Shown here one piece after another: positions 7,916 through 16,157 of a stretch of DNA of 64,000 bases. The position numbers and the translations under genes were made by a program. Location of the stretch: positions 930,001-994,000 of the forward strand of contig CYUK01000003.1 of NCBI GenBank assembly GCA_001299455.1, read 5' to 3'. Numbering within the stretch: the first letter of the stretch is position 1; each line of letters opens with the position of its first letter. This DNA comes from Clostridiales bacterium SIT11 (GTDB lineage: Bacteria; Bacillota; Clostridia; Tissierellales; Peptoniphilaceae). The notes below the pieces were generated by a model. It did no database searches, was not told the origin of the DNA, and worked only from the letters and a program-made list of their open reading frames with translations.

Positions 7916-9168
7916 TCCAATCTGCCCGAATTATTGACCCCAGCCAGGGTCTCGACCAAGTCCTGGACCTAAAAATAGAAGATGGAAAAATTGCCGCCTT
8001 GGGAGAAAATTTAGACCCCCAAGGAAGTGACATTCTTGAAGCCCAAGGCCTTATTTTAGCCCCTGGCCTTGTAGACGTCCATGTCCATTTTAGGGATCCA
8101 GGTTTTACCCAAAAAGAAGACCTGGAAACTGGAGCCAGAGCCGCCGCCCGTGGAGGCTACACCGCCGTTATCTGCATGGCCAACACCCAGCCTGTCATCA
8201 ATACTGTGGAAGATGTAAAAGCCTTCCAGGCCCGGGCCCAAGAATCCCCCATTCGCCTTTACACAGTAGCTGCCCTGACCAAGGACTTAAAGGGAAGAGA
8301 ACTCAATGACCTGGAAGCCCTGGCCCAGACCGGTATTCCTGCTTTTTCCGATGACGGCTTTCCCTTAAAAGATAAAGGCCTCTTTAGAGAAGCCCTCCTC
8401 CGGACAAAAAAACTGGGCCTTCCCATCTCCCTCCACGAAGAGGACCCGGACCTTATTGACCGGCCCGGCTTTGATTCCGGCCCCTTTGCCCGGGACCTGG
8501 GCATCCAAGGAGCTCCTGTGGAAAGTGAAGTCCGGATGGTGGAGCGAGACTGCCAGTTAGCCTTAGAAACAGGCGGAGCCATTGATATCCAGCACCTGTC
8601 CTCTGGACAAGCTGCTAAAATTATTGCCCGTTACAAAGAAATGAGCGCTCCTATAGTCTGTGAAGTCACTCCCCACCACTTTAGCCTGACCCGGGAGGCC
8701 CTTAAAGACCATGGAAGCCTGGCCAAGATGAATCCGCCCCTTCGGTCCCAGGTAGAAAAAGACCTCCTCCTGGACCATATTGCCAGGGGAACTATTGACT
8801 TTATTGCCACAGACCACGCCCCCCATACTATGGAAGAAAAAAATAAGCCCATCCTAGAAGCTCCCAGTGGCATCCTGGGCCTGGAAACCGCCCTTTCCCT
8901 GGCCATTAAAAACCTGGTCAAGCCTGGCCTTATAGATTATTCTCGCCTAATTGACCTCATGTCCACCAAGCCGGCCCGCTACTTCCGTCTAGAAGGAGGG
9001 ACCCTAAAGGTGGGCAGTCCTGCTGACCTGGTCCTTTTTGACCCGGAAGCCACCTGGTCCTATGACCACTCCCTGTCCAAGAGCCAAAACTCCCCCTTCC
9101 TAGGAAACCTCCTTCCTGGCAAGGTCTTTTATACCTTCTGCCGGGGGAAACTCATCTTCAAGGAATAA
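7903..9168 (+). CDS. pyrC: Dihydroorotase (PyrC, class I)
   Basis: This is the cytoplasmic zinc amidohydrolase that cyclises N-carbamoyl-aspartate to dihydroorotate in pyrimidine synthesis. The 421 residues carry all expected motifs: DVHVHFRDPG (metal ligands and substrate Arg), the GGYTAVICMANTQP segment, HEED, DIQHLSSG, CEVTPHHFSLT, and FIATDHAPHTMEEK with the catalytic Asp. Length is normal for the bacterial class I type. GGAGG lies seven bases before the ATG inside the preceding gene. No other pyr genes are in the window, so it sits at the end of a mixed operon rather than in a pyr cluster. A terminator follows. Confidence 0.95.
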   Translation: MSLVIQSARIIDPSQGLDQVLDLKIEDGKIAALGENLDPQGSDILEAQGLILAPGLVDVHVHFRDPGFTQKEDLETGARAAARGGYTAVICMANTQPVINTVEDVKAFQARAQESPIRLYTVAALTKDLKGRELNDLEALAQTGIPAFSDDGFPLKDKGLFREALLRTKKLGLPISLHEEDPDLIDRPGFDSGPFARDLGIQGAPVESEVRMVERDCQLALETGGAIDIQHLSSGQAAKIIARYKEMSAPIVCEVTPHHFSLTREALKDHGSLAKMNPPLRSQVEKDLLLDHIARGTIDFIATDHAPHTMEEKNKPILEAPSGILGLETALSLAIKNLVKPGLIDYSRLIDLMSTKPARYFRLEGGTLKVGSPADLVLFDPEATWSYDHSLSKSQNSPFLGNLLPGKVFYTFCRGKLIFKE

Positions 9169-9185
9169 GACCTTCTCTAAAGAAG

Positions 9186-9224
9186 AACCCCCTAGTGCCC
9201 AATCTTTTGGACCCTAGGGGGTTT
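9186..9224 (+). terminator. Rho-independent terminator after pyrC
   Basis: CCCCCTAG (9188-9195) pairs with CTAGGGGG (9214-9221) and is followed by TTT; AA/TT extends the stem. It closes the lrgA-pyrC transcription unit and may also serve the convergent aldolase gene. Confidence 0.75.
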
Positions 9225-9259
9225 CTCAATTTAAATAAATTTACTTCAAGCTTCCTTTC

Positions 9260-10282
9260 TTAACAACCTAGATCTTTTATTGCCTTAAGAAGGTCCTCTA
9301 CATCTTCCTCTCTGGTGTGGTAGGCTGTAACAAAGCGTAAAATAGCTTGGCCATCCCTTTCTCCATCTTCTTCAAAACTGGCCAGTTTTTCCAGGTCGGC
9401 AATTTTTTCTTTTGGATAGAGGACAAAAATTTGATTGCTCTCTGGAGGATAGGCCAGGGAAAGCCTCAAGTCCACTAGGCCCTGGCTCAAGTCCCGGGCC
9501 CGGGCATTGGCCCAACGGGCATTTTCCATGTAGAGGTCTCCTGTAAAGAGGGCCGAAAATTGCAGGCCCAAAAGAAAACTCTTGGCCGTTAAGACCCCTC
9601 GTTGCTTCATATAGCGGTCAAAATTATGGGCCAGGTCTTCCCGGTTAAAGACCAGGGCTTCTCCGAAAAGGGCTCCATTTTTTGTCCCTCCAATGGTAAA
9701 AAAGTCACAGAGGTCTGGAAGGTCCTTGAAACTTAGCTGGCTTTTTTCCGCCGCCAGGGCAGACCCCAGCCTGGCTCCGTCTAAGAAAAGATAGACACCG
9801 TGGTTTTTACAAATCCTATAAATTTTTTCCAAGTCTTCCTTGCTATAGACGGTCCCTAATTCTGTCGTATTGGAAATATAGACCACTCTTGGGAGGACCT
9901 GGGCCACTCCTCGTTTTTTAGAGAGAAAGACTTCCAAGGCTTCTGGAGAAATTTTTCCGTCCTCTTCTTCTAGGTATAAAAGCTTACAACCCAGGGCTTC
10001 CATGGACCCGGCTTCATGGTCTACAATGTGGCCTGTCTTTGGAGTGACCACCCCTTCATAGGGCCTTAATTGGAAGGTCATGGCCAGGGCATTGGCGATG
10101 GTTCCTCCTGGTAAAAAATAAATGGGCCTTTCTAGTCCTAAAGCCTTCCAAATTTTTTCCTTGGCTTCCTGGCAGGCCTGGTCTGTCCCATAGCCTGGAT
10201 AAATCTTTTTCCCGTGGTCTACCAGGGCTTGGATGACCTTGGGATGGCCCACCTGGGCATAGTCGTTACGAAAGTCTAGCAT
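9260..10282 (-). CDS. Low-specificity threonine aldolase (PLP-dependent)
   Basis: This beta-eliminating-lyase family enzyme cleaves threonine or allo-threonine to glycine and acetaldehyde. The ATG at 10282 (MLDFRNDY...) is chosen over 10303 because AAAGGAG lies six bases upstream. Family marks are IYFLPGGTIANALA (phosphate-binding region), GHIVDHEAG, FLDGARLGSA (Asp-Gly-Ala-Arg contacting PLP) and FTIGGTKNGALFGEA with the Schiff-base lysine. The length of 340 residues is normal. It is transcribed away from the CobD-like gene across a 73-base intergenic region. Confidence 0.88.
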   Translation of the reverse strand: MLDFRNDYAQVGHPKVIQALVDHGKKIYPGYGTDQACQEAKEKIWKALGLERPIYFLPGGTIANALAMTFQLRPYEGVVTPKTGHIVDHEAGSMEALGCKLLYLEEEDGKISPEALEVFLSKKRGVAQVLPRVVYISNTTELGTVYSKEDLEKIYRICKNHGVYLFLDGARLGSALAAEKSQLSFKDLPDLCDFFTIGGTKNGALFGEALVFNREDLAHNFDRYMKQRGVLTAKSFLLGLQFSALFTGDLYMENARWANARARDLSQGLVDLRLSLAYPPESNQIFVLYPKEKIADLEKLASFEEDGERDGQAILRFVTAYHTREEDVEDLLKAIKDLGC

Positions 10283-10302
10283 AGCAACTCCTTTCAAATG
10301 CA

Positions 10303-10330
10303 TTGCATATTCTCCCTTTTATGATATCAT
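10303..10330 (+). promoter_or_regulatory. Promoter of the CobD-like gene
   Basis: TTGCAT (10303-10308), a 16-base spacer, then TATCAT (10325-10330), with TG one base before the -10 (extended -10). It lies in the divergent intergenic region shared with the aldolase gene. Confidence 0.55.
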
Positions 10331-10355
10331 GAAGATAAGTAAAGGAGGATTTTTC

Positions 10356-11435
10356 ATGGCAAAAAAAGTACAACACGGGGCCAATCTTTTTGACCTACAA
10401 AAAAAATACGGATTTAAGCTGGAAGAAATTATGGACTTTTCATCCAATATCAACCCCTTTGGGCCAGACCCAGAAAGTCTCCAGGTCCTGGTGGACCATA
10501 TTGACATGGCCAAGGTTTACCCGGACCCGGCCTATGTGGACCTGCGGCAAGCCATCTCCGCCTATACAGGCTGTGCCCCGGACCATATTGTCCTGGGGGC
10601 CGGAACCACAGACCTTTTGGCTTCCTATATTGGCCTAGTCCACCCAGAAAAGGCTCTTTTAAACAGCCCCTGCTACAGCGAATATGAGCGGGAGCTGGAT
10701 AAAATTGGGGCCCAAGTTTTTCATTATAATCTGGACAAGACCAGGGACTTTGTCTTTGATGTGGCGGAAATTATTGACTTGATTCAAAAAAACTCCATTG
10801 ACCTCTATGTCCTCACCAATCCCAACAATCCCACAGGATCTGTCCTAAAAGTAGAGGATGTGGAAAAAATTCTCGACCAAACAGAGGCTCATCTTTTAAT
10901 TGATGAAACCTATATTGAATTTACAGACAAGGAAAAATATACTTCTACCTACTTGGCCAGTCAAAAAGACCGCCTTTTTGTAGTCCGGTCCACCAGTAAA
11001 TTTTTTGCCTCTCCCGGTATCCGCCTGGGCTATGGGATTCTTTCCGAAAAAGAATACCTGGCCAAGCTCACTAATGAACTGACCCTTTGGGGGGTCAACA
11101 TTTACGCTGACCTTATGGGAACCCACATGTTCCAAAACAAGGCCTACCAAGACCAGGTCTATGCTCACACCGAAGGGGAAAGACGGCGGATGACGGACCG
11201 CTTGTCCAAGTTAAAATCCATTAAGGTCTACCCCAGTTTTGGAAACTTTATTTTGGTGGAACTTTTAGAGGACATGGATGCCAAGACTCTAAGAGACCAG
11301 CTCCTTCCTCGGAAACTGGTCATCCGTGACTGTGCAAGCTTCCCTAATTTAAGTCCCTTCTTCTTCCGCTTTTGCATCCTAAGCAAGGAAGAAAATGACC
11401 TCCTCCTTGATGGCTTGGAAGATCTTTTAGATTAA
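10356..11435 (+). CDS. Class I/II PLP aminotransferase, CobD / histidinol-phosphate aminotransferase-like
   Basis: The ATG at 10356 has AAAGGAGG seven bases upstream; the earlier in-frame ATG at 10329 overlaps the promoter. The 359 residues show HGANLFDLQKKYG and MDFSSNINPFGPDP at the N-terminus, VLTNPNNPTGS, LLIDETYIEF (PLP-contacting Asp) and STSKFFASPGIRLGYG with the catalytic lysine. Opening and closing motifs (IRDCASFPNL) resemble threonine-phosphate decarboxylase CobD more than HisC. CobD makes aminopropanol-phosphate for the cobalamin lower loop, which would suit a B12-dependent pdu organism. However, no other corrin-synthesis gene is here, so histidinol-phosphate aminotransferase or another amino-acid role remains possible. 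Its stop abuts the convergent dehydrogenase stop with no gap. Confidence 0.75.
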   Translation: MAKKVQHGANLFDLQKKYGFKLEEIMDFSSNINPFGPDPESLQVLVDHIDMAKVYPDPAYVDLRQAISAYTGCAPDHIVLGAGTTDLLASYIGLVHPEKALLNSPCYSEYERELDKIGAQVFHYNLDKTRDFVFDVAEIIDLIQKNSIDLYVLTNPNNPTGSVLKVEDVEKILDQTEAHLLIDETYIEFTDKEKYTSTYLASQKDRLFVVRSTSKFFASPGIRLGYGILSEKEYLAKLTNELTLWGVNIYADLMGTHMFQNKAYQDQVYAHTEGERRRMTDRLSKLKSIKVYPSFGNFILVELLEDMDAKTLRDQLLPRKLVIRDCASFPNLSPFFFRFCILSKEENDLLLDGLEDLLD

Positions 11436-12371
11436 CTAATAGCCCCTTTTTGTATCCACTTCATGGACCAAGGGGGCTTTTTCTTTATACCGCCTTAGGT
11501 TTTCCATAATGGACCCATAGGAAATTTCCTCATCCCTTTCGCTGGAATAGGAAAAATGGGGAGTAATATAAACTTGGTCCAGGTCCCAAAGGGGAGAATC
11601 CTGATTTAAGGGTTCTTTTTCAAAGACATCTAAGACGGCGCCCCCAATAATGCCTTCCTTGAGTCCCTGGATTAAAGCTTCCTCTTCTATAATATCTCCC
11701 CTGGATACATTTACTATTTTCACACCCTTTTTCAGAAGGGACAAGGTCTCTTTATTCAAGAGATGGACGGTATCCTCAGTATGGGGAAGGGCGTAGATAA
11801 TATAGTCTGCCTGGCCCAGGGCCTCTTTTAGTCCCTCCTGGGTGATGATTTCATGAAAGGGGTCCTGGGGCTTATCCTGCCGCCGGAAACCCAAAAGTCG
11901 CAGGCCAAAGGGAAGGAGTCGCTTGGCACCTGCTTGGGCCAGGGACCCGGTTCCGTAAAAGAGGACAGTCTTCCCCATCAAGGTTCCTAAAGATTCCGGC
12001 CTCTTCCAAATTTTTTCTTCCTGGTTTTTCATAAAAAAATGGCTTTCTTTTTCCATTTCCAAGAGCCCATGGACCATAAATTCCCCAATGGGGTCGGCAT
12101 AGGCCCCCTTATTGTTACAAACCTTGACCCCCTTTTCTGCAAAATAGTCTAGGGGAAGGTAGTCCACGCCCATGGACTTGGTAAAAACTCCAACAAGATT
12201 GGGAAGAGCCTTAAAATCCACATGGCGGAGGGCCTGGGCTCCTAGGGCCAGTTCAATTTTTTCCTTGTCATAGGTTCCTTCCCGGTCCAGGATCTCCAAG
12301 TCGTAGCCTAAGGCTTTTATTTTTTCCCTGTACTTGTCATTAATTTCCTTGGTGATTAAAATTTTGGTCAT
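11436..12371 (-). CDS. D-isomer-specific 2-hydroxyacid dehydrogenase family protein
   Basis: This NAD(P)-dependent oxidoreductase of 311 residues has the three family catalytic positions: Arg in VNVSRGD, Glu in DVFEKEPL and His in ITPHFSY. The nucleotide-binding segment reads FYGTGSLAQAGAKRL, a variant of GxGxxG in which the third glycine position is shifted. Substrate could be a 2-keto acid or 3-phosphoglycerate-like compound; the enzyme lacks the ACT domain of SerA. It overlaps the end of the upstream alpha/beta hydrolase gene by 32 bases, so the two form an operon. The stop codon touches that of the convergent aminotransferase gene. Confidence 0.82.
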   Translation of the reverse strand: MTKILITKEINDKYREKIKALGYDLEILDREGTYDKEKIELALGAQALRHVDFKALPNLVGVFTKSMGVDYLPLDYFAEKGVKVCNNKGAYADPIGEFMVHGLLEMEKESHFFMKNQEEKIWKRPESLGTLMGKTVLFYGTGSLAQAGAKRLLPFGLRLLGFRRQDKPQDPFHEIITQEGLKEALGQADYIIYALPHTEDTVHLLNKETLSLLKKGVKIVNVSRGDIIEEEALIQGLKEGIIGGAVLDVFEKEPLNQDSPLWDLDQVYITPHFSYSSERDEEISYGSIMENLRRYKEKAPLVHEVDTKRGY

Positions 12372-13203
12372 CTTTTATCCCCTTTCGTAAAAATTCTTTA
12401 TAGGTTTGGATAAATTGGTCAAATTGGTCGTTCATAATAAAATGGCCACAGTCCTCAAAAATATATAGCCTGCAATGAGCCGTCCTGTGAATGTGTCTGG
12501 GAAGGCCCAGGACCCGGTCCTCCCGCCCTTGGATTCGTAGGACAGGAAGGGTGATTTTTTCCCAGTCCTCTTCTTTGACAGAAAAATCCCGGAGGGCCAG
12601 GATGACTTCCTTTCGGTTCCTCTGAGCCAGGGACCCGGCCAGATATTTTTCATAGTCCTCTGGATTGGGTCTCTGGATGTGGTACATGGTTGTTTCCCAG
12701 AGCATTTCCACACCGTAGCCTAAGAGGGGGGATTTTTCCTCCGGCAACCTGGGCCAGTCAGCCCCCATCACATCTCTGATGGCTGGCAGCTGCCAAAAGG
12801 TGCCTTTTTTCTCCCTCCCTAGGCCGGCACAGGCAAAAAGTCCCAGGCTCTTAAAGAGGTCTGGCCTTTTTAAAACTAAGGTCAAGGCCACAGCCCCACC
12901 TAGGGACCAGCCTGCCAGGTGGATGTTTTTCAAGGAAAGTTTTTCTATAAAAAGGATCATATCCTCTGCAAAGTCCTCAATGGACTCAATCTTTCCTTGG
13001 TAGGACGACTGACCAAAGCCCCTTAAGTCCGGGGCGATGCCGGTGTAGGAGTCAGCCATTGCCTCCAGGGTGTGGTCCCAAAAAACAGATGAGGACATAT
13101 TTCCATGAATCAAGAGCAAGGGCTGACCCTGGCCTAGGTAGCGGTAGTTGATCCACTCTCTATTTTCTAATGTTACTTGATCTTCTTTAATTTCTGCCTT
13201 CAT
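12340..13203 (-). CDS. Alpha/beta hydrolase
   Basis: This 287-residue single-domain hydrolase has LLIHGNMSSSVFWD (oxyanion-hole HG motif), the nucleophile elbow GWSLGGA and the late CGHFIMND containing the catalytic His. I place the start at 13203 (MKAEIKEDQ) because AGGAGG is five bases upstream. The longer frame to 13347 would run across the divergent gene's promoter and start. The reaction may be an esterase, lactonase or haloperoxidase-like one; the sequence does not say. It is the first gene of a two-gene unit with the hydroxyacid dehydrogenase. Confidence 0.82.
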   Translation of the reverse strand: MKAEIKEDQVTLENREWINYRYLGQGQPLLLIHGNMSSSVFWDHTLEAMADSYTGIAPDLRGFGQSSYQGKIESIEDFAEDMILFIEKLSLKNIHLAGWSLGGAVALTLVLKRPDLFKSLGLFACAGLGREKKGTFWQLPAIRDVMGADWPRLPEEKSPLLGYGVEMLWETTMYHIQRPNPEDYEKYLAGSLAQRNRKEVILALRDFSVKEEDWEKITLPVLRIQGREDRVLGLPRHIHRTAHCRLYIFEDCGHFIMNDQFDQFIQTYKEFLRKGIKDDQNFNHQGN

Positions 13204-13257
13204 ACTTGCCTCCTTTTTTATTTCTACCCGACTTCCCCTTTTCCTAACCCTTTTAAA

Positions 13258-13286
13258 TTGAAAGCCAGGAGGAAAGAGATTATAAT
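13258..13286 (+). promoter_or_regulatory. Strong promoter of the zinc-ribbon/TPR/SH3 gene
   Basis: TTGAAA (13258-13263), a 17-base spacer, then TATAAT (13281-13286) is nearly perfect sigma-A consensus. GAGGAG at 13304-13309 is the ribosome-binding site. Confidence 0.8.
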
Positions 13287-13315
13287 AAAAGAAAGCCATG
13301 GATGAGGAGATATAA

Positions 13316-14911
13316 ATGAAACAGCTAATTACCACCCTGCCTACCAAGGTCTACTTAAGTCCCATGGACCGAGTCCAAATTGTAGGCGCCAACTTAAGCC
13401 AACTTGATGATGATTTTTCCCTGATTATCGATGTCATTAATACATCCAACTTTGAGGCGACAAACTTTGTCTTTGCCGTCAAGTTTTATGATGCCTTTGG
13501 AAAATATCTTTTTGATGAAACCATCTTTGAATTTTCTTCTCCTGAAACCAAGGTGGCTCCTCATTCTCTTCATTACTTCGACCCCTTTGTCCTAGATGAA
13601 CGCTTCCACACAGCCCGGCAGGTGGAAATTCGGATTAAGTCTGTTTTTTTTGGAGATAAGGCAGAAACCGTCTATGACCCCTCGGAACAATCTGTCTTTG
13701 AACTTCCCCTCATTGACCCAGCCAAGCAAACTGCGATGAAGGAATTCATTGCCCCAGACTGCATCACTTATGGAGAGAACTTGCGGACAGCCTGGCGGTG
13801 TGTCTGTGGAACCACCAACCTCCGGGCGGAATTTGAATGTGCCAACTGCCACCGGAATAAATTTTATGTCCTTAACCAGCTGACAGAAGCCTTAATCAAC
13901 CAAAAAATTGCCGCCGCCCTGGACCCCAACGCCCCCCTGGAAGAATCCATCCAGACCCAGGAAGTCAAGGACCACATCCCCCAAACCACCCAAATCATCC
14001 AAAAAATTCGGACTCCAGACAAAAAGTCCTTTACACCTCGTTCCCTGAAAGACTACCTGGTCTTATTTTTGACCCTGGTCTTGGTCTTAGTGAGCCTCTT
14101 TTTTGCCTTCCACCTCTACAAGGGGTCCGGTCTCTACCAGCACCGGCAAGTGGCCAAGGCCGACCGCCTCATTGAAGAAGGACAATTTGAAAAAGCCAAG
14201 GAAGTCTACCGGTCTCTGGCCAACAACCCTCCTGAAGACCTGTCCTCCCGCCAGGAAAAATTAGATAGCCTCATCCACTCCCAGTTCCACTATGAAATGG
14301 GCCTCAAGGCCATGGACCAGGAAGACCCCTTTTCGGCCTTGACCTATTTTAACAAGGTCTTGCCAGAAGACCTGGTCCGGTATAACAAGGCCCACCAATA
14401 TATTGGCAACCTGGAACACCAAATTTTAAAGCAATCAAAAGACCTTTTACAAGAGGGCCAAGTGGATGAAGCTGTGGACCTCCTCCACCGACTCTTGGAT
14501 ATTTTGCCCAAGTCTGCCGAGGGCTTAAACCTCCTAGACAACATCCTTAACGAGGAAAATATCAGTCCTGACCAAAGAGACCGCCTCAATGAAATTAAGG
14601 ACCTGGAAAAAATCCAAGAAGAAAAATACAAGCCCAAAACTCCAGAGGAAGAAAAACGAGGCCATTTGACCAAAAAAGCGGAAGACCTCCTCCACTCCTA
14701 CCAAACCGTAGTGGAAGATCAGGCCAACCTCCGGGAAAGCCCCAGCCTAGATGCAAAAATCCTCCACCACCTACCTAAAAATAGTTCCGTCTACATCTAT
14801 GAAACCTCCATTGAAAAAACGGACCGAATCTGGTGCAAGGTCCAAATCCAAACACCAGAAGGAACTATGTATGAAGGTTGGGTCTCCAGCCGGATTTTAG
14901 GCGACCAATAA
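13316..14911 (+). CDS. Zinc-ribbon / transmembrane / TPR / SH3b multidomain protein
   Basis: I do not recognise the full-length family, but the domain order is readable in its 531 residues. Residues ~1-150 form a beta-rich FxLD-like domain (VINTSNFEATNFVFAVKFYDAFGKYL). A treble-clef zinc ribbon has Cys162, Cys164, Cys175 and Cys178 (CVCG...CANC). One membrane helix spans about 247-268. Two or three TPR-like helical pairs lie at about 275-400 (IEEGQFEKAKEVYRSLA; LLQEGQVDEAVDLLHRLL). A C-terminal SH3b domain at about 463-530 reads DQANLRESPSLDAKIL...WVSSRIL. There is no signal peptide, so the ribbon domain is probably cytosolic and the TPR/SH3b part extracytoplasmic, where SH3b domains often bind the wall. 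It is a single-gene unit with a strong promoter and terminator. Confidence 0.65.
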   Translation: MKQLITTLPTKVYLSPMDRVQIVGANLSQLDDDFSLIIDVINTSNFEATNFVFAVKFYDAFGKYLFDETIFEFSSPETKVAPHSLHYFDPFVLDERFHTARQVEIRIKSVFFGDKAETVYDPSEQSVFELPLIDPAKQTAMKEFIAPDCITYGENLRTAWRCVCGTTNLRAEFECANCHRNKFYVLNQLTEALINQKIAAALDPNAPLEESIQTQEVKDHIPQTTQIIQKIRTPDKKSFTPRSLKDYLVLFLTLVLVLVSLFFAFHLYKGSGLYQHRQVAKADRLIEEGQFEKAKEVYRSLANNPPEDLSSRQEKLDSLIHSQFHYEMGLKAMDQEDPFSALTYFNKVLPEDLVRYNKAHQYIGNLEHQILKQSKDLLQEGQVDEAVDLLHRLLDILPKSAEGLNLLDNILNEENISPDQRDRLNEIKDLEKIQEEKYKPKTPEEEKRGHLTKKAEDLLHSYQTVVEDQANLRESPSLDAKILHHLPKNSSVYIYETSIEKTDRIWCKVQIQTPEGTMYEGWVSSRILGDQ

Positions 14912-14934
14912 AAAAACGCACCCTTTAGAGTGCG
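14911..14934 (-). terminator. Terminator of the pdu operon
   Basis: On the minus strand CGCAC/GTGCG (14934-14917) is followed by six T residues (14916-14911), about 60 bases after the pduQ stop. Confidence 0.7.
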
Positions 14935-14960
14935 CTCATGGAGTATGGATTTATTTTTAT

Positions 14961-14990
14961 AGACGCTTGCTTTTAAGCAGGCGTCTATTT
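14961..14990 (+). terminator. Terminator after the zinc-ribbon/TPR/SH3 gene
   Basis: AGACGC (14961-14966) pairs with GCGTCT (14981-14986), with an inner GCTT/AAGC stem, followed by ATTTTCATTT. It may act in both directions in this convergent region. Confidence 0.65.
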
Positions 14991-14994
14991 TCAT

Positions 14995-16149
14995 TTAAAA
15001 GGATGGACGACCAATCACGGTGGCTGCATAGACCCGTTTTTTGGAATGACCATAATAGGCTGCTTCCAAAATGCCCTTTAGGTCTTCCCTGGTCACCTCT
15101 ATGGGGTTGGACTCTGTACAAGGGTCTTTAATGGCCAAGTCCACCAGTCCATCTAAGGCTTGGTTAAAGTCTTTTTCTTCAATCCCCAAGTCTCGGATGG
15201 TATTGGGAAGGTCAAGGTCTTTTCGTAACTTCTTCAGGTCCTTCAGGAAGTTATTGAGCCTCCGCTCTGGAGAAAAGCCTTCGATTCCCAGTCCTTCCAT
15301 CATATCATCATAGAGGTCCTCTTGGTGACTTCCATGAAATTGAATGACATAGGGAAGGAGGACGCCGTTAATCCGTCCGTGGGGGATAGAAAATTTCCCT
15401 CCGACAGCGTGGGCTAAAGAGTGGTTGATTCCCAGACCAGATTGTCCAAAGGCAACGCCAGCCATGGTGGATGCATAGTGCATCCTTTCCTTGGCCCCAG
15501 CATCATCTTCTAAAATCGCCTTTTTCAGGTCTTCAAAGACGGTTTCAATCGCTTTTTTCGCATAAGTTGCTGTAAAAACATTGCTGGGCTTGGAAACTAG
15601 GGACTCCAGGGCATGGGTCAAGACATCCAAACCTGTATCTCTAGCCACGGAAGCTGGCATGGTCCCTACACAAGTAGGGTCTAAGATGGCAATATCAGGC
15701 AAAATCTTTTCATCCACAACAGGGGTCTTTTTCCCTGTTTTGCCGTCTTTAATCACCACATAGCTGGTCACTTCAGATCCTGTCCCAGATGTTGTGGGAA
15801 TGGCAATTAAGGGAAGACGGATACCAAAAATCTTTTCGTAGAAAAACCGAGCGGACTTTGTAGCATCTAGGGCAGACCCTCCGCCAATAGCCACCAGGAC
15901 TTCCACCTTTTTTCCCTGGATGACTTCCATGATTTCTTGAATCTTGGACATGGGGGCATCGGGTACAATGTCCATGTAAAGGATGACTTCCTTCCCTGCT
16001 GCCTCTAATTTGTGTACACTTGCTTGTAGGGCGGAATTTTCCTTTAAAAAGGGATCCGCACAGATCATAATTTTTGATTCTTTCAACCGTCCTAAGCGAT
16101 CGGCTGAATCCTTTCCACAATAGATTTTTGTGGGTAAATGAAAATACAT
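14995..16149 (-). CDS. pduQ: Propanol dehydrogenase, iron-dependent alcohol dehydrogenase (PduQ)
   Basis: This enzyme reduces propionaldehyde to 1-propanol, recycling NAD+ inside the microcompartment for PduP. The 384 residues belong to the group III iron alcohol dehydrogenases: GGGSALDATKSARF (NAD site), IPTTSGTGSEVTS, RDTGLDVLTHALE (metal Asp and His) and GINHSLAHAVGGKFSIPHGRIN with the remaining metal histidines. Length matches PduQ. AGGTGA lies four bases before the ATG. It is the last gene of the pdu operon, nine bases after pduT, and is followed by a terminator. Confidence 0.9.
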   Translation of the reverse strand: MYFHLPTKIYCGKDSADRLGRLKESKIMICADPFLKENSALQASVHKLEAAGKEVILYMDIVPDAPMSKIQEIMEVIQGKKVEVLVAIGGGSALDATKSARFFYEKIFGIRLPLIAIPTTSGTGSEVTSYVVIKDGKTGKKTPVVDEKILPDIAILDPTCVGTMPASVARDTGLDVLTHALESLVSKPSNVFTATYAKKAIETVFEDLKKAILEDDAGAKERMHYASTMAGVAFGQSGLGINHSLAHAVGGKFSIPHGRINGVLLPYVIQFHGSHQEDLYDDMMEGLGIEGFSPERRLNNFLKDLKKLRKDLDLPNTIRDLGIEEKDFNQALDGLVDLAIKDPCTESNPIEVTREDLKGILEAAYYGHSKKRVYAATVIGRPSF

Positions 16150-16157
16150 TAAATCAC

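Noticed and set aside
13204-13347. N-terminal extension of the alpha/beta hydrolase
   Set aside because: It overlaps the strong divergent promoter and the neighbour's start. AGGAGG marks the ATG at 13203.
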